DNA of 31,856 nucleotides from Anaerolineales bacterium (GCA_020847355.1 JADLCG010000027.1:1-31856); one strand, 5' to 3'. Numbered from the stretch's first letter, positions 1-9,104 are shown. The notes: a model not told the origin generated them from the sequence alone. Program-made: numbers and translations.

Positions 1-6
1 AAGGAA

Positions 7-1494
7 ATGCGCGAAATTGACCGCGTGAAAAGCCAGTTCCTTGCCAACATGAGTCACGAACTCCGCACGCCGCTAAACTCGATCATCGGGTTCTCGCGCG
101 TAATCCTCAAAGGCATTGACGGACCCGTAACTGAATTGCAACAGCAAGATTTATCAGCCATCTACAATTCCGGTCAGCACTTATTGACGCTCATCAACGA
201 CATCCTCGATTTGGCAAAAATTGAAGCCGGCAAAATGGAATTGGCGTTTGACGAAGTCAATATGACCGATATTACCAACAGCGTAATTTCCACGATGAGC
301 GGTTTGATCAAAGACAAGCCAATTCAGTTGAAGCGTATTATCGAACCAGACCTGCCCACTGTGCGCGCCGATGCGATTCGCATCCGCCAAGTGATGATCA
401 ACCTGCTTTCCAACGCCGCGAAATTTACAGACGAAGGCGATATCACCGTCCACGTAGGCGCGCGCCCCGGTCCTAACGGACGCATGGAAGTGCAAGTCAA
501 CGTGACCGATTCGGGAACGGGTATCTCTAAGGAAGATCAAGCCAAACTCTTCCAGGCATTCTCGCAAGTGGACGATTCGCCAACGCGCAAGACCGGCGGA
601 ACCGGGCTTGGTTTGTCCATCTGCCAAAACCTAGTTAACATGCACGGCGGTCGCATTTGGGTAGATAGCGAACTTGGGCGCGGAAGCACATTCTCCTTCA
701 CTTTGCCGCTCTACAAAAAGCAAACCGAAGCAGGCTCAACCATTGCCGGCAATCGCATAATCTTATCCATTGACGACGACCCGCAGGTCATCGGCTTGTA
801 CGAGCGCTATTTACAGCCGCAAGGCTATCAAGTGATCGCGCTGACCGATCCAAATCAAGCCGTTGAAAGAATCAAGCAATTGAAGCCGTTCGCCGTCACG
901 CTGGATATTATGATGCCCGGCATAGACGGCTGGCAGGTGTTAGACCAAATCAAAGCCGATTCTGAAACTAGAAATACGCAAGTAATTATCTGCAGTATTA
1001 TCGAAGACCTTGAAAAAGGTTTCAGCTTGGGCGCTTCAGATTATCTCGTCAAACCGATTCTAGAGGACGATTTAGTCAATTCGCTCGACCGCCTCAACGC
1101 CGACGGCTCAATCAGAGACGTTTTAGTCATTGACGACGACCCGAACGACCTGCGCTTAATCTCAAAAATTCTCAACGACGATGGAAGATACAAAGCCACG
1201 TTAGCGGAAGGCGGCATCAACGGCTGGACGATGATCTCTTCCGGCAGTCCGCCGCACGCCGTAATTATGGATCTCTTCATGCCGGACATGAATGGTTTTC
1301 AAATTTTAGAAAATATGCGCGCCAGCGTAAACTTACGCGATATTCCAGTCATCGTGATTAGCGGCGTGGATCTAACCGCCGAGCAAAAAGAACAGCTCAA
1401 CCAGCTAGGTCAACGACTTTTATCTAAAGGTTCATTCAACGAAAAAGAATTACTCACCACAATTCAACGCGCATTGGATCGTGTAAACAAATAA
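7..1494 (+). CDS. Hybrid histidine kinase with two C-terminal receiver domains (5' partial)
   Basis: This is the C-terminal part of a hybrid sensor kinase; the frame is open to the left edge, so the sensor region lies outside and the Met at position 7 is not a credible start. Numbering from that Met, the HisKA H-box has phospho-acceptor His17 followed by ELRTPLN. The ATPase domain has its N-box near Asn136, the DSGTG box at 168 and GTGLGL at 198-203. Receiver 1 (about 250-365) has an acidic DDD cluster, Asp300 and the usual Lys349-Pro. Receiver 2 (about 370-490) has a DDD cluster and Asp422, but its conserved Lys474 is followed by Gly instead of Pro. No membrane segment is visible in this part. 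The threonine synthase-receiver fusion starts 19 bases downstream, so the two are probably cotranscribed. The family is certain; signal and partner are unknown. Confidence 0.93.
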   Translation: MREIDRVKSQFLANMSHELRTPLNSIIGFSRVILKGIDGPVTELQQQDLSAIYNSGQHLLTLINDILDLAKIEAGKMELAFDEVNMTDITNSVISTMSGLIKDKPIQLKRIIEPDLPTVRADAIRIRQVMINLLSNAAKFTDEGDITVHVGARPGPNGRMEVQVNVTDSGTGISKEDQAKLFQAFSQVDDSPTRKTGGTGLGLSICQNLVNMHGGRIWVDSELGRGSTFSFTLPLYKKQTEAGSTIAGNRIILSIDDDPQVIGLYERYLQPQGYQVIALTDPNQAVERIKQLKPFAVTLDIMMPGIDGWQVLDQIKADSETRNTQVIICSIIEDLEKGFSLGASDYLVKPILEDDLVNSLDRLNADGSIRDVLVIDDDPNDLRLISKILNDDGRYKATLAEGGINGWTMISSGSPPHAVIMDLFMPDMNGFQILENMRASVNLRDIPVIVISGVDLTAEQKEQLNQLGQRLLSKGSFNEKELLTTIQRALDRVNK

Positions 1495-1513
1495 AGCGGG
1501 AGTATCCTACACT

Positions 1514-3166
1514 GTGTCTCTGATCATCAAATGCCTGGATTGCGGGCATAATACGCCGTATTACCCAACTTCCATCGTCTGCCCAAAATGCGGGAGTCAA
1601 TGGCGCGAGGCTGAATACGACTACGAATTAATCGGGCAGAATTTACGCGCGCAACTTGCCACACGCCCCTTCGACCTTTGGCGCTATCGCGAACTACTGC
1701 CAGTGCGTAAGCCGAATGTAGGTCTCTCGCTGGGCGAAGGCGGCTCGCCCTTGGTGCGCGCCGCAAACTTAGGGATGATGCTCGGTTGCCCCAACATTTT
1801 CATCAAAGACGAAAGACAAGGTCCCACTTCCTCTTTCAAAGACCGCCAAGCTTCGGTCACGATTGCCACGCTAAAAGAAGCCGGGATTACGGAAATGGTC
1901 GCCGCCTCCACTGGGAATGTGGCAATTGCATATTCTGCTTATGCTTCGCGCGCCGGAATGAAACTCTGGGCGTTTGTCACTAGTTTGGTGCCGGGCGTAA
2001 AAATGCGCGAGATCGCTTTGTATGGCAGTCAGGTGATCAAAATCACCGGTTCATACGATCAATGTAAACAGGTCGCCTCCGAATTTGCGCGGCAACGCGG
2101 CTTATATCAAGACATGGGCGCGCGGACGATCACTTCCATTGAAGCGATGAAGACGATTGCTTTTGAAATTGCCGAGCAGTTAACTGCGGCATTAGGTCCG
2201 GCGGAAAACTCAAAGTGGCAAACCCCGGATTGGTATGTGCAAGCAGTCAGCGGCGGGATGGGTCCGATTGGCGTCTATAAAGGTTTTCGAGAAATGCGTC
2301 AAATGGGCTGGGTTGATAAAATCCCCGCGTTTGCGCCGATCCAAGCCGAAGGCTGTGCGCCGATGGTGGACAGTTGGAAAAAAGGGCTTGAAAAAGCCGA
2401 GCCAGTCACTTCGCCAAAAACGCGGATTGAAACGCTTGCCACCGGCGACCCCGGACGAGCTTATGAGTTTTTACGCGCCAAAGTTAATGAAACCAACGGC
2501 GTATTTGAAAGCGTGAGCGACGAAGACGCATTTCGCGCGATGCACGTGTTGGCAAAAATGGAAGGGATCTCCGCCGAGCCAGCCGCCGCCGCCGCATTTG
2601 CCGGCTTATTCAAATTGATTCGCGCCGGCGTAATCAAACCCTCCGATACAGTGGTGGTAAATTGCACAGGGCATACTCTGCCAGCCGAGTCTTTTGTGCT
2701 CGGCGAGAATTGGTCGCATGACGTTAAGTTCCCATCCAAGGATGAAACGCCGCAAGAAGGCTTGCTTTCGGCGCTTACGCAAGTTGCGCCGGAGCGCTTC
2801 CCTAAAATTGCAATCGTAGAAGATACTGCCGAAGCGCGCCGCCTGATTCGCCGCATTTTACAATCGCAAGGCAATTTCACCATCGTTGAAGCGACGAACG
2901 GGCGCGAAGGGCTGGAGATGATTCAGCGCGAACTGCCGGATTTGATCATCCTCGACTTGATGATGCCTGAGTTGGACGGCTTTTCAGTTCTTGAAGCGCT
3001 ACGCTCCAAGAGCGAGACCGCTTCGATTCCCGTGATTGTGGCAACCGCCAAAGAATTAACTCCCGACGAGAAGAATCGCCTCGGCGGGCAGATTCAAGCC
3101 TTGATGCAAAAAGGCGATTTCCTGAACGATGAATTTCTTGAAGAAGTGAGATCGCTCATTAAATAG
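1514..3166 (+). CDS. Threonine synthase fused to a C-terminal response-regulator receiver domain
   Basis: Residues 1-415 form a threonine synthase-like PLP enzyme, the family that converts O-phosphohomoserine to threonine. A zinc-ribbon start has Cys7, Cys10, Cys23 and Cys26. The PLP lysine is Lys109 in SSFKD, STGN follows at 132-135, and the Gly-rich SGGMG phosphate-binding loop is at 246-250. After a short linker, residues 431-550 are a complete receiver: acidic pair Glu436-Asp437, phospho-acceptor Asp481 in ILDLMMP, Thr511 and Lys533. That Lys is followed by Gly, as in receiver 2 of the adjacent kinase. The start is GTG, with GGGAG about 11 bases upstream. The enzyme part has the usual family length, so the receiver is an addition and not a replacement. 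Each half is well supported. Phospho-control of threonine synthesis is inference, and the substrate could be another phospho-amino acid. Confidence 0.9.
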   Translation: MSLIIKCLDCGHNTPYYPTSIVCPKCGSQWREAEYDYELIGQNLRAQLATRPFDLWRYRELLPVRKPNVGLSLGEGGSPLVRAANLGMMLGCPNIFIKDERQGPTSSFKDRQASVTIATLKEAGITEMVAASTGNVAIAYSAYASRAGMKLWAFVTSLVPGVKMREIALYGSQVIKITGSYDQCKQVASEFARQRGLYQDMGARTITSIEAMKTIAFEIAEQLTAALGPAENSKWQTPDWYVQAVSGGMGPIGVYKGFREMRQMGWVDKIPAFAPIQAEGCAPMVDSWKKGLEKAEPVTSPKTRIETLATGDPGRAYEFLRAKVNETNGVFESVSDEDAFRAMHVLAKMEGISAEPAAAAAFAGLFKLIRAGVIKPSDTVVVNCTGHTLPAESFVLGENWSHDVKFPSKDETPQEGLLSALTQVAPERFPKIAIVEDTAEARRLIRRILQSQGNFTIVEATNGREGLEMIQRELPDLIILDLMMPELDGFSVLEALRSKSETASIPVIVATAKELTPDEKNRLGGQIQALMQKGDFLNDEFLEEVRSLIK

Positions 3167-3191
3167 TTTTCAAGAAATCAATCTAACCAAG

Positions 3192-4163
3192 ATGATAAGG
3201 CTGGCGTCTTTGCAAAAAAAACAAACCGCAGGAATTTTTGCCGCATTTAGCTCGGCGTTCTTTTTAGGCTTTGCGCCGGTCTTTGGAAAATTAGCGATCA
3301 ATTACGGCTTTTCTCCGCTGGCGGTTGTCGCTTTACGCACCGGCTTCGCCGCCCTAATTCTATTTTCGGTTATCGCCATCTTCTTTCGACCCTATTTATA
3401 TATTTTTCCGGTTGGCTTAATCGGCTGTTTCTTTGCAGGCGCAACCAACGGCTTAGGTTCGCTGTTTTATTACATGGCGCTTGCGCGGCTGGATGCCAGC
3501 GTGGGGCAATTGCTCTATTCGCTCTATCCTTTTTTTGTCGCCATCTGGTTAATTCTTGACCATCAAGCCCCGAGCAAGTTGACCTTTTTTAGAATCGGGC
3601 TGGCGACGATTGCCGTACTTTTACTGACCAATTCCTCCGGCAAAGCCGTAGATGTAATCGGCGTAATCTTCATGTTAATCGCTTCCATTCTATACGCCAT
3701 GCACTTGCCCATCAATCAGCGCGTTCTATACGAAGTGCCGGCGCCGACTGTGACGGTTTATACCCTACTAGCGATGAGTTTGATCGTCATCCCCGCATAT
3801 TTAATCTTTGACCGCAGTTGGCCCGCGGCGACGCAACATATTTCCATTTGGCCCATTGTTGGATTAACTTCCGTAACGATCTTCTCGCGGATCGCGTTAT
3901 TTCTCGGCGTGAAAAAGATCGGCGGTATGCAAACGGCATTATTGGGTTTGGCAGAATTATTGATCGCAATTCTTTTCAGCGGCATCCTGCTCGGAGAACA
4001 ATTAAGCGCTTTACAATGGCTGGGCGCGCTCGGACTCGGCATCAGCCTGACGCTCGTCATGTACGAACAACCGCCCGCCCCCACGCATGGCGGAAAAGCC
4101 GGGTGGCTCTCTTGGATTCGCGCGCCGGATTTGCCCAAAGACCTTTTTGGTCCTTACGAATAG
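3192..4163 (+). CDS. EamA/DMT-family transporter
   Basis: This 323-residue integral membrane protein has about ten hydrophobic segments arranged as two EamA repeats (roughly 15-150 and 160-300) and a short polar C-terminal tail. That is the layout of drug/metabolite transporters, which include amino-acid exporters of the RhtA type. Helix-breaking Gly and Pro residues occur inside the segments, as in the family. It begins 25 bases after the threonine synthase-receiver gene and ends inside the terminator stem, so it is the last gene of that unit. The Shine-Dalgarno signal before ATG 3192 is weak, which is consistent with coupling to upstream translation. The substrate cannot be read from sequence; export of threonine or homoserine is a guess from context. 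Confidence 0.85.
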   Translation: MIRLASLQKKQTAGIFAAFSSAFFLGFAPVFGKLAINYGFSPLAVVALRTGFAALILFSVIAIFFRPYLYIFPVGLIGCFFAGATNGLGSLFYYMALARLDASVGQLLYSLYPFFVAIWLILDHQAPSKLTFFRIGLATIAVLLLTNSSGKAVDVIGVIFMLIASILYAMHLPINQRVLYEVPAPTVTVYTLLAMSLIVIPAYLIFDRSWPAATQHISIWPIVGLTSVTIFSRIALFLGVKKIGGMQTALLGLAELLIAILFSGILLGEQLSALQWLGALGLGISLTLVMYEQPPAPTHGGKAGWLSWIRAPDLPKDLFGPYE

Positions 4164-4207
4164 AGTTAAAAAGACCGCTGGTTTTCAGCGGTCTTTTTAA
4201 CTCTATT
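4159..4207. terminator. Bidirectional rho-independent terminator
   Basis: A perfect 22-base inverted repeat (4159-4180 and 4186-4207) has a five-base loop (gtttt). A-rich and T-rich ends act as the U-tract in both directions. It overlaps the stop codons of the converging EamA and response-regulator genes and so insulates them from each other. Confidence 0.93.
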
Positions 4208-4937
4208 TTTTATCCGGTTCGTACAAATAACCCGTGCCTCTTACGCTCACTACTCTTTCAGAGAGCGCCGGGAATTGCTCCAGTTTGTGACGCAGGCGGC
4301 TGACCAGCGGTCGTAAGATTTCCGGCGCTTCACGTTGAGACGTATCATAGCCTTGCACCAAAAGAACCAATTCGCGGTGAGAATACACCTTGCCTTCGTT
4401 CTCCATCAAAATTCTCAGCAAGCGCCCTTCGGCTGGCGTGAGGTGTTCAATCCTAGATTTATGTTTGATTTGCCGGCGAGACAAATCCACAGACGTGCCG
4501 TCCTTCAACGTAAACACTTCAATTGTCTCGTCAACATCCGCAGAAGGAGACGCAGATTTAGCTCGCGCCGCGCGGCGGGTCAAACCTTTTTTAACGCTGG
4601 CGATCACCTGCGCCGGCGAAGCCGGTTTGAGCAGATAATCATGAATCCGCAAGCGCAAGGCTTGAACGGCGCTTTCGGTTGAGCCGAAAGCGGTGAGCAA
4701 AATTACTTCCGTATCCGGCGAAGCCTGATTAACTACCTGCACGACTTCTAAACCGTCCATGCCGGGCATTTTCAGATCTACGATCATCAAATCCACAGGG
4801 TGCGTGCGGATATGCTCAACCGCGGCTTGTCCGTTCGGCGCCGAGTTGACCAAATATCCCTCCAGCTTAAGGATATCCGTCAGCGATTGTCTTGCCACAG
4901 GTTCGTCGTCAACTACCAGAATATTGGATTTCATCAT
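4203..4937 (-). CDS. Response regulator, receiver plus OmpR-type winged helix
   Basis: This 244-residue DNA-binding response regulator is the likely output of the kinases encoded just upstream. The receiver (5-120) has acidic residues Asp10-Asp11-Glu12, phospho-acceptor Asp54, switch Thr82 and Lys104-Pro. The winged-helix domain (about 140-242) carries LTPAEGRLL, the SRLRHKLE recognition helix region and the VRGTGYLY wing. A basic Ala/Arg-rich linker joins them. The start at 4937 is set by GGAGGTG six bases ahead, inside the last codons of the upstream kinase, whose TGA overlaps the double ATG; the pair is translationally coupled. The receiver resembles NtrC-type receivers more than typical OmpR receivers, but the effector is clearly of PhoB/OmpR type. 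Target genes are unknown. Confidence 0.93.
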   Translation of the reverse strand: MMKSNILVVDDEPVARQSLTDILKLEGYLVNSAPNGQAAVEHIRTHPVDLMIVDLKMPGMDGLEVVQVVNQASPDTEVILLTAFGSTESAVQALRLRIHDYLLKPASPAQVIASVKKGLTRRAARAKSASPSADVDETIEVFTLKDGTSVDLSRRQIKHKSRIEHLTPAEGRLLRILMENEGKVYSHRELVLLVQGYDTSQREAPEILRPLVSRLRHKLEQFPALSERVVSVRGTGYLYEPDKK

Positions 4938-6493
4938 TGTTCACCTCCAGGTAGGATAATATGGAAGCAGGCGCCGGAACTCCGTTCCGCAAGATATTCC
5001 AGCGTGCCGCCGTGCGCAGTGATTATATTGTAACTCACCGTTAGACCCAATCCGGTGCCGCCATCTTTTGTGCTAAAGAATGGTTCAAAGATATTCGGCT
5101 GTTTTTCTTTAGGTATGCCTGGCCCATCGTCTTCAAAAAATAGCTCAACGCCGCCGCGCTTATACGGTTTAGCCGTAATCTTGAACGCGCCGCCGCTAGG
5201 TTTTAACGCATCCACAGCGTTGAGCGAGAGGTTGATAAACACCTGTTGAATTTGGCTCGCCACCGCCATAATTTGCGGGAGTTCTTTGGGAATATCCAAC
5301 TCCACTCTGATCTCAGATTCTGAGAATTGCTTATTCATTAAGCTGAAAACATATTGAAGCATTTCTTGAATATCTATTTTTTCGCGGGCGTTGACATTGG
5401 GGCGGTAAAAATCTAACATGCGTCGCGTCGTGAGCATTAAGCGTTCCAGTTCCTTACGCGCCAAATCAAAATATTCTTTACGCTTCTCTTCGGGCAAATC
5501 CTCGCGGGCGGCGAGATGCAAGCAATTTTGCACCGCCTGCAGAGGGTTATTAACTTCGTGCGCGATGGAAGCGCTCAGCCGGCCAGCCGCCGCCATTTTT
5601 TCAGATTGAAGCAAAGCTTTCTGCGCCTCAGCTTGCTCGGCATATAGCCGCGAATTTTCCAAAGCCACCACAGCCTGCCCCGCTAAAATTTGGAACATTT
5701 CAATATCTGCTTCGCGGAAAGGCGGTTCGGTAAGATTGCGCCCGACGAACAAGATCATACGAATGTTTGGGCGTTGGATCGGCGCGAGAATCGCTGAAGC
5801 AAGTTCGAGTTTAGTAAGCGCCGCCGCTAGGTTTGCATCGCTTGAAGCGTTGGCATGAATCATCATGGGCGCAGAGGCTGATTCAACTGCGGCAATCAAC
5901 TCCGCCGAAGGCTTGGGCGTTTTACCGACTGAAGCGATCCGTTCGTATGTTTTCGCGTTGAAGGTTTGTTGATAGCAAGCTACGTTCTCGCAATATAAAT
6001 GTTCTTGGATTGCGTTCAAAATTAATTTGAGCAATGGCTCGCGCTGTTTTTCCGCGAGCAGCGCCTCGGTGACTGAGAATAACGGGCGCAAGGTTTGGAT
6101 GCGGGCGGCATCTTGCTTACGCTGGCTATCTATAAACGCCTGTTTGACAGCCTCGACCAATTCACTGCCCGGACCAAAAGGTTTGAGCAAAAGCCCATCC
6201 ACGCCCTGACGTAAGGCATGAATGGCAGTTTCGACTGTGCCATGCCCGGTCATAATCAATACTGCGGCATCCGGTTGCAGACGTTTGATGTTTTGAATCA
6301 CTTCAAAGCCATCCACTTCGGGCATACGAATATCTACCAACAAAAGATCAATGGAATTTGTTTTGAAAAATTCCAAAGCCTTGCGCGAACTAGTTTCAGT
6401 CTGCACGCGATAGCCGGCGCGAGTCAAGAGACGGTTGCACAACAATGCAATGCCGGGTTCATCATCCACTACATAGATAAAAGGATTTTCCAT
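4934..6493 (-). CDS. REC-GAF-histidine kinase
   Basis: This 519-residue cytosolic kinase starts with a receiver (5-120; Asp54, Lys104-Pro), followed by a GAF-like region (about 135-285) ending in the typical ALENSRLYAE helix. A transmitter follows, with the H-box at 305-325 (His312 in AHEVNNP), an N-box around Asn425, DDGPGIP at 455-461 and GTGLGL at 489-494. It begins three bases after the stop of the larger GAF kinase without its own Shine-Dalgarno, and its stop overlaps the regulator's ATG, so the three genes form one coupled unit. An N-terminal receiver ahead of a transmitter suggests a middle step in a phosphorelay: it could take phosphate from the first kinase and pass it to the regulator. 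The order of phosphotransfer is inference. Confidence 0.93.
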   Translation of the reverse strand: MENPFIYVVDDEPGIALLCNRLLTRAGYRVQTETSSRKALEFFKTNSIDLLLVDIRMPEVDGFEVIQNIKRLQPDAAVLIMTGHGTVETAIHALRQGVDGLLLKPFGPGSELVEAVKQAFIDSQRKQDAARIQTLRPLFSVTEALLAEKQREPLLKLILNAIQEHLYCENVACYQQTFNAKTYERIASVGKTPKPSAELIAAVESASAPMMIHANASSDANLAAALTKLELASAILAPIQRPNIRMILFVGRNLTEPPFREADIEMFQILAGQAVVALENSRLYAEQAEAQKALLQSEKMAAAGRLSASIAHEVNNPLQAVQNCLHLAAREDLPEEKRKEYFDLARKELERLMLTTRRMLDFYRPNVNAREKIDIQEMLQYVFSLMNKQFSESEIRVELDIPKELPQIMAVASQIQQVFINLSLNAVDALKPSGGAFKITAKPYKRGGVELFFEDDGPGIPKEKQPNIFEPFFSTKDGGTGLGLTVSYNIITAHGGTLEYLAERSSGACFHIILPGGEQ

Positions 6494-6496
6494 AGA

Positions 6497-9091
6497 TTAG
6501 ATTGGCAAATACACGGCAAAGGTCGAGCCGTTATTCCTTTCGCTGGTGACTTCAATTGTGCCGCCGTGATCGGTGACAATGCCATAGGTGACGGATAAAC
6601 CCAAGCCCGTGCCGCCATGCTCGCCTTTGGTAAAGAACGGCTCAAAGATGCGGTTTTGGTCGGCTAGGGAAATGCCCACGCCGCTATCTTTGACGGAAAG
6701 CACAGCCCAATCTCTTTCGCCGCGCCGCACCGACGCAGTTTGGACGGACAATTCTCCGCCGCTGGGCATGGCTTGAAGCGCGTTATGAATCAAATTCAAC
6801 AAAACTTGCTTCATCTGGTTGTGATCCATAAAAATCCAGGGGAGCGCATCGTCAATCATCACATGCAAATGCACTTCGTTGGTGTGGATCAAATGGCGCG
6901 TCAACGCGATCACATCTTTGACGACATCGTTCAGGCTGGCGCGCGCGCGAACTGGCTCGCCCTGCCGAGAAAAATCCAGCAGGCGGCGCACTACGTCGCT
7001 GGCGCGGCGCGCTTCTTTCAGCACCATTTCCATCTCTTCACGGTGATCGGATTCAACCGGCAGATCTTCCAGCACCAATTCAGAGAAGCCGGTGACTGTG
7101 GTGAGCGGGTTATTCAATTCGTGCGCAACGCCCGCCGCCATTTCGCCGACAGCGGCGAGTTTGGCGGCTTGAATCAAACGATTCTCCGCCGAGCGCTGGG
7201 CTTCCATGCGCGCGTTTAATTCCACCTCAGTGGCGCGGAGTTGACGCACCAACTCTTGCAGTTTTTGATATTGATTTGCCGAAGAAACTACCGAAGCTAA
7301 AATGCCCGCCAGCGATTCCATGGCGATGAGGTCGTTATGCGTGAAAGCGTTCTGTTCGCGGTTTTCCACGTCAATAATGCCCAAAATGCTCTCGCCTTCT
7401 TTGACTGCCACGCAAACTTCGGAGCCGGCTTCCCAGCCTTTGATCGGCTCGTATAATTTTTCTTGAGCGGTATCGTTGACTAAAATACTTTTTCCAGTTC
7501 GGGCAACCTGACCGGTAATTCCATCTTTTTGGATAAATTCCGCGCCAGCCAAACCGCGCTTGACTTGACCCGCATGAGCGCCGCCAATGCCTTGAATCGA
7601 AAATTTCTGCGCGTCATCTACCAATAAAATTGTCGCTAGGTCATATTTGAAATATTGCGCCACCAAATCGGCGGTGATTTGCGCAACTTCGCGCTTATTG
7701 GTGGAGCCAATTACTTGTTGAACGACTTCGTGAATCAAACTCAAGCCGCGCGCGCGTCCTTCGGCTTCTTCGCGGAGGCGGGTGTATTCGATCAGCCCGG
7801 CCAAATGACTCGCAATTACCACCATCAAATGTTCGTCATATTGACTGAATGCCTCAACCAGCAGGCTTTCTACCACCAACATCCCGATAGTTGCGCCGCG
7901 ATAACGCAAAGGGACGATCAGGCTGGAACGCGCATCTTTATGAAACAAGGCGACGGTATCGCTCGCCGAATCGATCACGCGGCGCAAACGTCCTTCGCGC
8001 AAAAACGGCTGGATGGAATGTCCTTCCAACGAAATGCTGACAACATTAACCCGCCCCTCTACCAAGCGATAATCGCGCACGACGCGCCCATCGCTGGAAC
8101 GCAGGAAGAGCGCGATCAGCTCGGTATTAAATGAGCGGGAAAGCAAACCAAACATGCGTTTGGCAATCTGATCAAGGTTCTGAGCCGAAGAGACCGTCAA
8201 TACAAAATCATTGAGCAAGCCAAGCCGGTGTAAATGCGCGGTCATTTCAGAAAACGTGACGACAACTTCAATGGAGGGGGCGATCCGCGCCGCCAATTCA
8301 TTCAACTGGCCCACTTCGCCAGCGTTCATTTCCTTTTGGCGCCAAAGCGCGACAACGCCAATCAAACGCTGACCAATCGCCAATGGAACGCAAATCCAAA
8401 AATTTGTGCCCGGCTTGAGCGCGCCATGCGGAAGGTTATCCCAATTCGGCTGGCCCTGCAAAATAGTGACATGCGCTAAGGAACGGTTCAAACGCCTAAG
8501 AATCGGATTCGCGTCAATTTGCAGGGATTTTCCTTTGGCTTGCGGGTCGTTCCACTCCGCTAAAATATCCAGCGAATCGCCGCGCCGAATGGCAACCCAC
8601 ACGCCTTGAGATTGCACGCTTTGTACGAAAACGCTTAAAACTTTTTCGATGGCTAAAGGCAAATTGAAAGCCAGACCCGATTGCAGGTCCGGAATGAACG
8701 GCTGAGTCTCCAAGCTATTTCTATCCGCCAGCAAGGAAGCCGTCAACTTCCAGAGCCTTTGCCCATCGTTCGATAAATTATCAGCGCCGACCAACAGCGC
8801 CCGCGAGGTCCCGCTCAATGGAAAAGCGTAAAAACGCTCCGCGCCAAGCTTAAGTTCTTTGGCTAAATTCGCCGAGCGCATATTTCCCCCGCTCAAAGAG
8901 CCGCACAACCACGCATCCACAAAAGTTTTTGAGAGATGATCAATCAAACGGTTTTGATTGACTTTATTCAGACGGCAAACCACGCGCAAAATCCATGCGC
9001 CGCCAACACGCTCCGCAACCACAGCCCAACTTGCGTTAGAAAGTTGAAGCGCGTCTTTGAGTTGGGTTTCAATGCCGGTATCGTTCTGCAT
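6497..9091 (-). CDS. Soluble multi-GAF sensor histidine kinase
   Basis: This 864-residue protein has no membrane segment or signal peptide and is probably cytosolic. Three GAF-like modules can be followed, at about 130-275, 295-435 and 450-605, the last being the most typical. A coiled-coil linker leads to the transmitter: H-box GEMAAGVAHELNNP with His657, N-box at about 766-775, DSGVGIS at 802-808 and GTGLGL at 827-832. It is the first gene of the minus-strand phosphorelay. A TATAAT box lies 13 bases before its ATG, so the leader would be only a few bases, and no Shine-Dalgarno is seen. GAF domains bind small molecules, haem or chromophores; no diagnostic chromophore cysteine was identified and the ligand is unknown. 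Confidence 0.92.
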   Translation of the reverse strand: MQNDTGIETQLKDALQLSNASWAVVAERVGGAWILRVVCRLNKVNQNRLIDHLSKTFVDAWLCGSLSGGNMRSANLAKELKLGAERFYAFPLSGTSRALLVGADNLSNDGQRLWKLTASLLADRNSLETQPFIPDLQSGLAFNLPLAIEKVLSVFVQSVQSQGVWVAIRRGDSLDILAEWNDPQAKGKSLQIDANPILRRLNRSLAHVTILQGQPNWDNLPHGALKPGTNFWICVPLAIGQRLIGVVALWRQKEMNAGEVGQLNELAARIAPSIEVVVTFSEMTAHLHRLGLLNDFVLTVSSAQNLDQIAKRMFGLLSRSFNTELIALFLRSSDGRVVRDYRLVEGRVNVVSISLEGHSIQPFLREGRLRRVIDSASDTVALFHKDARSSLIVPLRYRGATIGMLVVESLLVEAFSQYDEHLMVVIASHLAGLIEYTRLREEAEGRARGLSLIHEVVQQVIGSTNKREVAQITADLVAQYFKYDLATILLVDDAQKFSIQGIGGAHAGQVKRGLAGAEFIQKDGITGQVARTGKSILVNDTAQEKLYEPIKGWEAGSEVCVAVKEGESILGIIDVENREQNAFTHNDLIAMESLAGILASVVSSANQYQKLQELVRQLRATEVELNARMEAQRSAENRLIQAAKLAAVGEMAAGVAHELNNPLTTVTGFSELVLEDLPVESDHREEMEMVLKEARRASDVVRRLLDFSRQGEPVRARASLNDVVKDVIALTRHLIHTNEVHLHVMIDDALPWIFMDHNQMKQVLLNLIHNALQAMPSGGELSVQTASVRRGERDWAVLSVKDSGVGISLADQNRIFEPFFTKGEHGGTGLGLSVTYGIVTDHGGTIEVTSERNNGSTFAVYLPI

Positions 9092-9104
9092 GTCGTTCCC
9101 GCAA

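Noticed and set aside
181..627. Open frame opposite the hybrid kinase gene
   Set aside because: It lies fully opposite a clear kinase ATPase domain and has no family signal; it is a product of codon bias.
2461..2883. Minus-strand frame of 140 codons inside the threonine synthase fusion
   Set aside because: It is antisense to well-conserved PLP-enzyme and receiver sequence and has no ribosome site.
7655..8134. Plus-strand frame of 159 codons opposite the GAF kinase
   Set aside because: The minus-strand protein continues without a break through recognised GAF domains; this is a shadow.
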